In this document: positions 16,801 to 27,700 of the stretch, piece by piece
How the letters are laid out: each line of letters begins with the position of its first letter
How positions within the stretch are numbered: position 1 is the stretch's first letter
NCBI GenBank assembly: GCA_012845835.1
Contig: JABAKD010000006.1
Coordinates: 11,795,166-11,859,165, forward strand
Length of the DNA stretch: 64,000 nucleotides
DNA from: Undaria pinnatifida
Taxonomy: Eukaryota; Sar; Phaeophyceae; Laminariales; Alariaceae
Reading direction: 5' to 3'
Notes under the pieces: model-generated
Told to the model about the DNA's origin: nothing
What the model saw: the letters and a program-made list of their open reading frames with translations, nothing else
The model's database searches: none
Translations under genes and position numbers: made by a program

Positions 16801-19800
16801 TCAAGGTAGGAAATACGCCGGGCTAACGACGTACTGTTTCTTCCTAGATGTACAGAAGACCTATGACACAGTATGGAGAAATGGGTTGGTGAAAAATATG
16901 TGGGAAATTGGGATCAGAGGAAAGATGTGAGCATGATGGAAAAGACGACGGAATGTGCGAGAAGTGCCGTGATGTTGGACGGGGAAATATCCAAGTATGT
17001 TGATATTTTACAAGGAGTTGCACAGGGATGCACACTATCACCCAATTTATTCAAGGTGTGTGTATTAATGACACGATAGTAGCAGACGAAGCAGCAAAGC
17101 AAGGAGTCACGATGAGGGAAGATACCGTGTCGGGGTGGATGTCTGGGAATGATTTCGTAACAAATATCAGAAACACCCGAAGGATTGCAGGAACAGATAG
17201 AGAAGGCACTAGAGTACACTAGAAAATAGAGAGTGACAGCGAACGTCAAAAAGTGCGCAGTATGTATGATAGTTGTATGTAACGAAGACAAGGTGAATCC
17301 GGTAACTTTCAAAGGAAAGTTGGAGAAGATGACCTACCGATCGTAGACCAGTATACATACCTTGGCGTAGAGATCTCAAAGGACTACTGTTGGTATATAC
17401 ACACTATTAATAGCGAAAGTAATAGGAAAGGGTAAAGCACACTATATGTAACAAGATGGATGCGATCCTAACAGACTCGCACCTCGACTCTAAGATTAAA
17501 AGACGCATTCTGATGAAAGTGATTGTGCCAGAGCTCGAGTATGCAGGAGAAGTATGGGAAGGGAACGCGAAACTCGTAAAAAAGGCTGGCAACATTGCAG
17601 GTGACAGCAGCTAAAAAGATACTAGGATGCTCAAGTACGGCGAGTAATACAGTAATAAGAGCAGAACTAGGAATGCACCCACTTGAAACAAATAGAGACC
17701 GGATAGAGTCGAAATGGCAATATAAAGTAAGGGATGCGCCAGAAAAGAGGTTGCCAGCCATAGCTGATAGGGCTGTACGGGAGAAAACAACAAAAGGGCG
17801 AGAGCTGGAATAAGATAGGATAACGTAGTCGAGAACATTAGGAAGGAGAGGGGGTAGGAGGAGACGAAGAAGAGGTACTGCTACTCTCTAGAGAGAAGTT
17901 TGGCGGGTACAAGACAGAAGAAAATGAAATAATAGAAGAAAGGGTTAAGGTTAGCGCTAAGAAATAAGGTGATCGAGGAGAAACACTTGATAATATATAC
18001 GGTGAGTTGAGGGAAGATATTGGAATGAAAACGTAGTTGCACGGCCCAATGGACTACGCCAAAAAACTGTAGCTGCGATTTCGTGTAGGGGACCTGGACC
18101 TACCAGAAAGAAGAAAGATATATACCAGTAATCGCAAGGAAGAGGACATGGATGCACATATGTGCCCGTGTGGCACAACAATAGAGTAGGACTCACATAG
18201 TAGAAGAATGTGAAGTATACAAGGAGGAACGGGACGCGTTAGAGGAGACGAGGAAATCAGACTAATGTCACATGGAAGAGTTTGGTAGACTAGAGAGTAG
18301 CGAGAAAACGGTCACTATCCTAGGAGATAGATGGTGGCTACAGACGGCGAACCAGGAAGGGGATAGGATAATCGAACATTTTTTATGTAATACATGGAAA
18401 AAACGTAATGAGCGCCTAAAATTTTGGCGGTGTCTCCATTATGAGTAGGAACGGTGCTCCGTCTCGAAAGGAATGCGGTGTCAATGGTCAAATGGCGAAG
18501 GCAATCAACAAATGAGTACCCCCCCCCCGCCCCGCCATATATATCGCGCATAGTGGTCCACGATTCCCAGTGCTCGTCGATTCCATCGAATTTTGCCAAC
18601 TCGCGCTCCCGCGCCTCGGCGACGGAAGAAGACCCACAAGAAACATGTGCCTAATAAAATATACATTCTGAAAATTCGAACACGAGCGCAATTGCGCTGG
18701 TCGATGACAGGCTACAGCTGACCCTGAGTCAATCTCTAGACTATCTATACCAAGTACGTAGATAACTAACCGAAATCGACAGGTGGGGTGCTTTGGAAGT
18801 TGTATCTCATGCATTAGTTGTTGCTTCCCGCCTGATGCCTTCTGAGAGAAAGGGGCGGGGAACCTCTTTCAGACAGGCGATAACGCCTGCCAGGAAACGA
18901 GGGAACATTTGCTAGAAATCATAACGCCGCAACAGGGGAGAGGGGATACCCCCCGATACTGTATGTTTCCATATTCCCCTCGTGCATAACTTGGACGTGT
19001 CCTTCGCGGGTTGGCAGTCTTTCTCCATGCCCAATGCCGAATGCCGTACGAATGTCCTGTTTATAATTTTGCGTGTCAACTTGAACGTTTTGTGAAGGTA
19101 ATATCTACTGAGCCAACGGCGTAAAATATCGATTAATTACCAGCCCACCAGGGGCAAGCGTTCTAACATTCTTATAATTGGGGTCGTGATGTTGTAATGT
19201 TAATGCTGTATTACCGTCGAGAGCTTAATCCTGTGTTCACCACCCATTGGATACATCTTGAATTAACAGTGTCTATCGTGGACAACATTATTATTCTGTT
19301 TGCAGGTTCACCAACTGGAATTTATCCTCGATTCCCTAGTGGACGAAAAAGACCGATCCACGCAGAAACGAGGGGAGGGGGGAACCAGTCGTCTCGCAGG
19401 CGCAGTAGCCGGACATGGCTCGACAAACAGCGTCAGTGACGGTAGCAGTCAGCTCAGCCTGGAGATTAGCATCTCCCGACCTGCAGAAATCGAGGCAGCC
19501 TTGCAACAGTTTGTTTCTCCGAAGGTAACCAGCTTCCAACTAAATTTGCTCACGCTACGCAACAAACTGCCCGGACTTTCCAAACTTCAATACTGGGAAA
19601 CAATTGGTCAATGGCTATCCAATTTACAGACAGTAGGGTCTGCATGTAGCATAGTGTATAAAGAAAACAGTCGAACAATATTTATCCGCGCACAGGAGGG
19701 TCTGTATGCTGTTTTGCAATCTCGACCGGCCTCGCGTGAGGCGAGTTACGGTAATTATTATCGAGGAACGTTTCGCCCTAATTTTCCTGATTTTCCGTTC

Positions 19801-20851
19801 GTTTTTCCCATGATGTTTCCCCAAAACTTTTGTCAAAGGGATGCGAGCGTTCTTGATATTTAGTTCTCCGGTATACTTCCTGATTTAGGAACTAAAGCCT
19901 AAGTTTTGCTGCAGATCACAACATTTTTCCTGGTTCAAAAAAAAAAAAAAGAAGAAACATCAGGAAAAAAATATTGATGAGAATGGCCCTTAGGCTGTCA
20001 GGTGTCAGTCGTCGACACAGAGGATCAATATGCGCGTAGCAACCTCACATTTCATGCGTCGTTCTTGTCCTCTAATGTCATCGCATTGTCGCCATTGCGT
20101 CAAAGGTGCGCGTTGCACAGCAGTTGATCGGCGCAAGGGGCAAGAGTGAGAGAGATGAGGCCTCGGCCTTCCCAGATATTGAAAGCCTCGTTATGGAGGA
20201 AGGTGGGCACGAATACCTTACCAATGGTATTAACTAACGTTTACTGGTATAACATTGGAAGTGTAGGCACTGCACCCACGATTTGGGGACAGTTTATTGG
20301 AAATTAGTTTGGAGCACCTTCTGCCGGAAATTTATTTGGGGCATTTTGAGCATTTTCTGCATTAGTAAACGGGTTAAGCGCCAAAGCCGAGGGAGGGGTT
20401 GGTGCAGCCTATCAGTTATCAACGGTATACCAGTGCATTACAAGTCGAGGTAAGAACTGAGGAGTATCGCATGCCTTAGTTTAGCCTGGCTAGGGCTTCC
20501 TTCAGTAAATTTCAGGTTGGATGCACGCTAAACAGACCTCAGCGAGGTTTGCTTAGCATGTTTTCAGCTGTATTGAAATAAAGCGCGATACTATCACACC
20601 TAGTACAGCGTAGGAACGTACAGTATGTCACGCCGCACAATATCCATCCCCGCCTCCCCTCTCCTCCCCCCCCGCCCCGCCGTCGAATTTGCTGCTGCTA
20701 CTGTGTTGATACCGGAATTGACCCACAAACATCAGAGCTGGCAGGTGTCTTTGTACCTAATCGGGAGGCTGTCAAGGCAAAGTCTGCGAAGACCTTCAGA
20801 GCAGAGCAGCGCAAGCAGGCGCGCCTTCAGAAGACGAGTGTGTGTGTCTAG
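13844..20851 (+). CDS. Coiled-coil protein, 3' part; possible outer-dynein-arm docking-complex subunit
   Basis: Exons that join in phase: 13,844-13,914; 15,537-15,606; 16,292-16,426; 19,306-19,524. Likely further exons are 20,002-20,035 and a final one from about 20,732 to the stop at 20,849-20,851. All have GT-AG borders. The first exon encodes a heptad-like acidic coiled coil (LKREMTQLEEELEQT). The third has LRHICDLLGAPEPEDD and the fourth begins VHQLEFILDSLVDEKD. The last exon is basic (NREAVKAKSAKTFRAEQR). A helical stretch followed by 'P-E...-D' and then a short helix recalls CCDC151/ODAD3-type proteins, which dock outer dynein arms on axonemes; this is a weak family guess. Upstream exons are missing, either in the 500-N gap or beyond the retrotransposon. 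The introns hold a SINE, a decayed LINE and structured repeats. Exon borders at 15,537 and 16,426 have extra degenerate copies in the adjoining introns. Confidence 0.6.
14777..14893. other. Two strong hairpins in an intron
   Basis: CGGCAGC-GCAA-GCTGCCG (14,784-14,801) is a perfect stem capped by a GNRA-type tetraloop, and flanking TACAA/TTGTA can extend it across a small bulge. About 70 nt on, ACCCGGAATG-TCAT-CATTCCGGGT (14,870-14,893) is a perfect 10-bp stem. Both lie in the first visible intron of the coiled-coil gene. They could belong to a structured RNA or to the end of an unrecognised retroelement. Confidence 0.6.
15268..15325 (+). repeat. Degenerate copy of the 15,537 exon start and its 3' splice site
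   Basis: The text from GTCATCACGGGTATAATT onward resembles that around the true acceptor (GTCATCGCAGGTATAATT at 15,527) and continues into the exon with several mismatches. The copy lies 255 bp upstream in the intron. Its AG is changed to GG, so it is probably not usable as an acceptor. Confidence 0.65.
15615..15915 (-). mobile_element. SINE-like family C, copy 1
   Basis: About 300 bp, present in the opposite orientation at 39,600-39,960. It reads (CAA)n-tail outward and shares the core TGTGACCACGG with families A and B; here the core reads CCGTGGTCACA on the plus strand. It starts only 8 nt after the 5' splice site of the exon ending at 15,606. Confidence 0.75.
16415..16530 (+). repeat. Triplicated exon end plus 5' splice site
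   Basis: GTCGCAGAGATG-GTGA(G/A)CATCACAC occurs at 16,415, 16,451 and 16,493. The first copy is the true exon end (last exon base 16,426). The two others sit in the intron and keep a GTGAGC or GTGAAC donor. Each is followed by a similar TTAGACTA spacer. Confidence 0.9.
16560..18440 (+). pseudogene. Decayed, 5'-truncated non-LTR retrotransposon (LINE)
   Basis: Broken plus-strand frames give a recognisable RT: LAGFRPNRSCVDHVYTL, then FFLDVQKTYDTVW (the usual D-AYD-V block, here KTYD), then VAQGCTLSPNLF. Further on come a piece with KKILGCSS and, near 18,160, a CPCGTT...H...C zinc knuckle followed by EVYKEERD. This order is that of the RT and C-terminal finger of APE-type LINEs. No endonuclease is present, so the copy is 5'-truncated. 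Multiple frameshifts and stops make it dead. It lies in the intron between 16,426 and 19,306. Confidence 0.85.
18441..19305. other. Intron sequence, nothing further seen
   Basis: The rest of the intron before the 19,306 exon. It is AT-leaning, without recognisable repeats or coding signal. Confidence 0.5.
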
Positions 20852-21722
20852 GACAGAAGTTGTAGACTAAAATTAAGTTACATAGGCCCGTGCACTACGC
20901 TGAGGAGAAGTTCACTATTGTTAACGCGACGTCACTTATAGGGTGATGGTTTCCGAGTTCGCAGTGTAGTTTATCTAGACATGGAGGGCATGCGAAACGA
21001 TACATAGTTATATAAATATATTACTCGATCTGAAAGGCACCCAGCTGGTCTCGACAAAGCTGTGCTCGGTCCCAAGGTACGCCTCTCTTTACATTCTACA
21101 TCGCCTGGGCAACAGCTCGTGCTAGCTGCGGCACGGCTTTTTTCGTGTACGATGTACGATATTGACAAAAAAAACTCTCCGGAAACAGTGTGCGGTCTCT
21201 TCGCCCGGCACACAGTCTTGTAAACATGGCAAATGAGTATACCGTAGCAGCGCTCAGTCCTGCTTTTGACTCTCAAAATTCACGACAACAAGTCACAAGG
21301 TATCAAGACCGTGCAGCAAGAGAGTTAATGGAACGGTGGACCTCATCATAGTCAACGCTGACACTCGTAGGCATGTTAATCTCTTTCAACATATCAATAT
21401 CCTCAATATCTTATCACTGCACAGCAAAGCCATTCCTACCACGGTCACGCTGGCACTCCTAGCCATCTTATCGTTTCTAACATCTCATTATTTCACCACC
21501 GCACAGCAATGTCACTCCTATGATATACCCTTATGATATACCCGATACGGAGTATCCCGACCTCATCACTGCACCTCAAAGTCAATCCTGCCATAGAACA
21601 TCTCATCACGTCATCCCCGATCATCAAAGTCGCTCCTACTACGGGAACGCTGGCTCTCGTGCGCATCTTATCTTTTCCAATGCTTCGAAGCATCTCGTCA
21701 TCTCATAAACTGTACATCGAAG
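20852..21722. repeat. Convergent intergenic region with degenerate tandem repeats
   Basis: Between the plus-strand coiled-coil gene and the minus-strand REV7 gene. From about 21,340 to 21,710 a loose unit of about 80-90 bp recurs (CTCATCACTGCACAGCAAAG, then CACTCCTA...CATCTTATC). Both 3' UTRs must lie here; no poly(A) signal could be assigned with confidence. Confidence 0.5.
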
Positions 21723-24700
21723 TCACTCGGGACAATCTCCCATCTCCGAGGACAAATCGAGCTCCAAGCCTGGGCTTCGCACCGATTTGATCGGCACCAA
21801 CCGCCGTTGGCCCGGCTCTGCAATGACGCCCTGGTCATTGCTGTCCGCCAGCAGCCACTTTCCCCCACTCAGCGCCGACCTTACCGCTGAAGCTGAAGAC
21901 CCCTCATCACCCTGGAGGCAAAAACATCAGACCGATAGCGTCGTCGTTTGCTGGCAACTACTAATAGTATTATTAACAGCATTCGTCTTCAGGATACAGC
22001 AGGTATGAAAAGCATTTTCATGCGAAAAGGTATCAAAACTACTTAGTCTAATAGCTTCAATATCCTCAGTCATTGGGGGTAGGGATAGGGTTAATACTCC
22101 ACTTGCACCGGACACGCTGTCCGCTTGATACAATACTGTGCGTGGTGTCTTGTAGTGCTCTCAATCTCCCAGCCGTTCCAGCGCTGAATGCAACACACAC
22201 TGCCAGTACACGCATAGACTTACTGCTGTACTCCTACACATTATCCACCCTGCTGAACGCTTAACAATGGTTAATACACACTTTGCACTTCGCACTCAAT
22301 TGAAAGTATGAGCTATAAGCAGCTCTTCCACGATACAAGACCCTTAATAACCCCGACCCTTAATAACCCCTTAATAACCCAACCCAACCCAACAAAATTG
22401 TTTTGCTGTCTTTGGGCTTCAGTGTGTGTGTGCGTCCCCAAACGCTTGGAACTCCAAAGTATTTTATGGATAGAAACAGTACGTACGTGGTTCGAATATA
22501 TTTCCCGTAAATTTACCTGTCCGAGATGCCGGTCGTCGGGTGGGTGGGTGGGTGGGTGGGTGGGAAACAAACATGCAGATATGGACCATCGGGCACGCGA
22601 GGTGTAAGTGAGTCTCTATTCTTCGGCGCCGTCGGAAAATAGACTCTCGCTTCCCTCGTAACAAAAACAAATGCGTGTTACCTCAGCGTGGTTTTGTCCC
22701 TCGGCTCGGCTCTCCTCGTGGGCTTGTAAGTGCAACGCGAAGGTACACCCTTGCCGCGTCGGCAGATGTGCTGACGATTTCTGAATCTGAAGAAGTGCAC
22801 ACCGGAGCTGGTCTTCAACCTCCTGCCGTCGTTATTCGTGACTTTGATTAATAGAAAAAAATGTATTGTACGATAAAGTATATCGTGCTGAACCTCTTCC
22901 GTCGTTAACGAGTGATTTTGACGGATAAAAAAACGTGTTACATTATTAAGCATGTTGCCTTCAACCTCCTGCCGTCGTTCGCACATGATTGTGAGGGTTG
23001 GAAAAAGTGTAATGTACGATCATGTTTGTTGAGCCGGACGAGCCAAGACACAAAATAGCCGCGATGAGCACGAGTGAACACCGCCAACGTGTGCTCATTC
23101 GGCATTTGATGATGGCGCACACGGACAACTATAGCTAGCAGTATCACTCTCGATGCACAGTGCAACACATATCAACATTGCATCCTTCAGACGATGCTAA
23201 ATCGGCGAGCAGCTTAACCCTTTCTTAACAGCATGCACATTTTGGGGGATAAACTACTTGGAATTAGGGGGGGATAAAAATGGCAGCAGTAAAACGGTTA
23301 AGCCGGAACGCCATTTCTCGACCCAGTCACATTGATACCTACAGTCGAGGAAGTTTTACAATGTGACCTGTAGCGGCTGACCTGCAAACTGGTTTGGTCT
23401 AGGAAGCGATCCTCATCCCTTAGCCTACCCCGTTGATCTTGGTCTTGGTCTCTTCTCCCATCGCGTGCTGGTGCTTGGTCCATTTTGATGTCAATCGCGA
23501 CTCTCTCGACAGGGGTCCGATGTGCATGTCGCCCCTCATCGAAGAAGCAGACAAACATCTTCCTAACGACCCCGTCGGTCATAAGCGTCTTCGCTTCAAG
23601 TAGAACCTAGCACAACAAAATCATGGGATTATTACGCATTCATTAGACATGAAAATACCTACTAGAGTTCTGGTCTGCGGATATTTACCGCCTCTGACTG
23701 CCTTTCCACGCGGTTTCTTCGCCGAAGCATGCCCGGGCCTCGGCTGCAAAGGTGGCTGCTGTGGACCCGTCGGCTCAGCGCCGTAGGGCCTGGACGAGGC
23801 TTCGATGTAGAACTCTACGACGAAATCTCCAAAAAAAAATCCTCTTCTGTGAGCGGTTTGGCGCTTGGCCTCACAATAGGGCCTTTGCGTATTTTCTTGC
23901 GGTACGTCCTCTCTGACCTCCAACCCGCGGGGGGCATCGGCTAACCTACCGGCGCCGCCGTTGTCGGAACCTGCGCGGGCGGCTGTGTGCTTGCATCTAG
24001 AACATGATCGAAACGCCCTGAAAACGTATGCCATCCAGGCTCCGTGGATAAGTTATACGAGTATATACGATTTACAGGTATTAGGTATCAGCTATACTCG
24101 TACGTACGTGTGTAGCAGCTGCTGACACACAACCTACCTGCTGTACAGCAGTAGCTAGCTGTGGAGATCGGACATTTCTATGGAGCTATGCGTGCACAGC
24201 AGCAGCTGTGCAGCAGTCGAAGCAGCTCAGCAGATCACCAGCAGTTTTTTATCGGGGTTTCGACATAAATATGCACTGTTCAAGAGGGGATGTTTGTGTC
24301 TCGAAAAAAATGTTTTTTTTTTTCGACTTTCTTCATGTTAAATGTATGTACCTTTGTACAGCAGCAGAGCTACAACAACAGCATACAGCTGGACAACAGT
24401 CAGGCACGTCTAGGGTATGCGGCCTAGCATACGTACGAGTGGCAGCTAGTTGCTCTTCATATTTCACATGGGTGGGCACAACGCAAAGTGGGGTATACGC
24501 ACTCTTTGCATTGAAGTCTGACCTCCCTCCCCCGCTACAGCACAGCAGATATCAACGTTTCAATACGGGCATCGCACGATCCGGCAACCGGCGGCCCGGT
24601 AGGTCGCCGGCGAGGCCCCTTGTATACGTCTATAACACTAACCAACTAATCAGCAACACACCAGTACAGTGGTGGTCCCCTATAGGGCCAGTATGTGCAC

Positions 24701-27700
24701 AATAGAGGGAAACACCGGCACTATTGCTGTTGTTGTTGTTCTCACATTAACTCGCATAATCAAGTCCGTGGTCACAGGACAGGCTCCAGTCACTCTGGAG
24801 CTGAGGAATACCCCAGGGAAAAACACACACAACCCAGGGTGGTACACGCATATATCACAGCTGACGCAATTCATGCCTCCACCAGAAACATATAAAAGTG
24901 AAATCGGGAGTCAGTCTACGATGTGCCAGGTCCAGGCCGGTGCATACGTCTCCCTACTCACGCCTGGAGAAACCAACTATTCCGATTGCCACCCAAGGAA
25001 GACTACCACGTATATATTACACGTAGTATCTATCACTACGCATACGCACGACAGGCGTAAGTCAATTGGAGAAAAGAAACAAAGAAAAGAAAAGATTAAG
25101 GAAAGGAAAGAAAAGAGAAGAAAAACGAAACAAAACCAAAAAGGCAAGCAAAGAGAAAAAAAAGACAAGAAAAGCAAGAAAAGACAAGATAAGAAAGCAA
25201 GGAAAGAAGAAGAGAAAAAAAGAAAAGAAAAAGAAAAGAGAGAAAAATGTCATACTAGCAGACCCTAGCAACTGGCTAAGGATGGCATTGGGCTAACAGA
25301 GGGTATCACGTCCATCATCAATGGCACTTGGGAGAGAATGCAACATGGCGAAGAAGTTAGGGCGGTCTTACGCTATCTTGTGACGGCCATTAGAAGGCCC
25401 ACAACTTTCAATACGATGATGGCCAAACCCAGACTTCAGTCTCTTGGGCATGACGCTCCCCCTTCCCCCCCTCCCCCTTCCTCCCTTTCCCCCTTCCCCC
25501 TTCCCCCCTCCCCCAGTCCCCTCCCCGCCCCCCCCCCTTCCTCCTCCCCCCGGCCGCTTAGAGATGCCAACGGTGGATGGCGCTGCCGCAGCCTTTGCGC
25601 GTCGCTCTGCAGCTTTGCGTCTCTCCGTTTCATGCCAATTCCGCATGAACAACTCGGCTCCCTCCTCTACTCTTCGAAACCATCTGCCAGCCTTCTGAGC
25701 AGCCTTTCGCCATCCTTTGAATTTCATTCCAAAGACCGACATATCCTCCTTCAGATGATCCATCCAGTATTTCTCTTGCCCCCCTGAGTAGCCCTTACCC
25801 CCAACAAAATCCCCTAACATCACCCTCTGTGGCAGACGCTCCTCCCCCATACGTGCCACGAATCCCGCAAACAAAATCCTCCGTTTGCGCACTATCGCCT
25901 CAACGCTCTCGAATCTGTCTGGGCAAGCGCGTCGGCGTACAATAGGGTGTGGTCGTCGCGCTTCCGTTTCCGCCATCCAAGGCATCGGAGGAGCATGGAG
26001 CGGTGAACCCGTCGTAGCCTGTCATAGTCAGGCTACTTCGGGCTCCACGTCATGCAACCGTACAGCAGTGTCTCGACCACCTCAGCTTTCAGCAACCGCA
26101 CCTTCAACCGTAAGCGCACACCCGGGCGATCATACATTTCCATCTTGTACCGCTGGAAGCACGCCCAGGCCCTCTGAAGACGCCGCGTTATTTCAATGCT
26201 AAGGTCTCTGTCTGCTGTGATAGCCCCGCCCAAGTATACAAACTGGATTGTTTGTTTGTATACCTGGCCGGCTGCATTGATTGTGAAGGACACCTTCCCC
26301 CCGCTTTTGGTTTCCAGGCACATTATCTCTGTTTTTGCCTCGAAAATACTGTAAGCCCGAACGACGAGCAAGCAGTCACGATCGCCGTCATCATCCTCTC
26401 CAGCCCTTCTGATGATCGCGATACGATGCCCGCATCGTCCGCGTACAGCATACCCCACAATCTCTGCACCCCCTCCCCCTCCTTCCTCCTCCGTCCGTCG
26501 ACTTTGCCTGTGCGTGAAGTGCCCTTCTTCTCGCCTTCCTCCTTTTGCTGGAGCTGCACCATGTTGTCCGTGATGGCTGCATCAGCGAGGAAGCGTTTCT
26601 CGGCCACACGCAGTACCGCCGTGAAAAACATGTTGAACAGCAGTGGCGCGAGCACGCATCCTTGCCTGAGACCTTGCGCCACGTCGAACTTATCCGAGCA
26701 CTCTCCATCATCCAGCCGCACGCATGCTTACATACCGTCGTGGAATTGGCGGATGACGGCGACCATTCTCGGTGGCACGCCAAAACGAGCAAGGACATCC
26801 CACAAAAGGCTTCGGTCGACGGAGTCGTATGCTTTGGTGAGGTCGATAAAGCACATGTACAAGGGGGTGTCCTTCCGCGCCAGTTCCTGCAGTCGTCGTA
26901 CTACGAACATCATGTCAACCGTCGAGCGTTGGGGTCTGAACCCACACTGTTCCTCCGGCAGAATGTTCTCGCGTTCGCAATAGTCACTCAGGCGACCCGC
27001 GATGACTTTGAGGAGTACTTTGCCGGTGTGAGCCACGAGGGAGATGCCATGATAATTGCCACACTCAGTCCGATCTTTCTTCTTGTGAAGCCCCTTAATC
27101 GTTGAATCTTTCCATTGTTGCGGTACGCCACCCCCCCTCCACACAGCGACGATGATATCGTGGAAGTTTCCGAGGGTGTTGAATTCTCCTTCGTCGGCCA
27201 AAACCTTCAAGAGCTCGGCCGGGAAACCATCGGGCCCTACCGCCTTTCGGTTCGCCAGCGCCCGGATCGCCTCCTTTACTTCGTACCTAGACGGGACATC
27301 GTCCAGTGGTCTGCACGGGGGCCACTGCTTAAGCTCGTCCACAATGCTCGGATCAAGGGTCGGCGACTTGGTGTTGAGCAGTTTGTGAAACCACCTCACC
27401 CACCGCTCGCGGATGAGGGCATTATCCCGCAGCAATCGACCTTCCTCGTTCTTGATGTACTGCGAGTTAAACGTCCTCTTCCCTTCCACATCCATCCCCT
27501 TGAGGTGTTTGTAGAAGCCAAATTGATCACCTTCTCGGATACGCCCTTCGAGTTGGCTAACGTAATCCTCGAAGAACCTCTGAACAGTCCGCCCGCGTGC
27601 GTTTCAGATGTTTGATGGTCGCCTCCAAGGCTTGCCGTAGACCACGATCGTTTGGAGCAGAACGGACCCGTTTCCTCGCGTCTTCCCTATCCTGCCATCG

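Noticed and set aside
23621-24034. Minus-strand frame in REV7 intron 2 ([10 protein letters not shown], then a Pro-rich stretch)
   Set aside because: It was considered as an extra REV7 exon. The HORMA domain is complete enough without it and its content does not fit the family at that point.
25436-25700. Gly/Pro-rich frames near 25.5 kb
   Set aside because: They come from a CCCCCTT-type tract within the decayed LINE.
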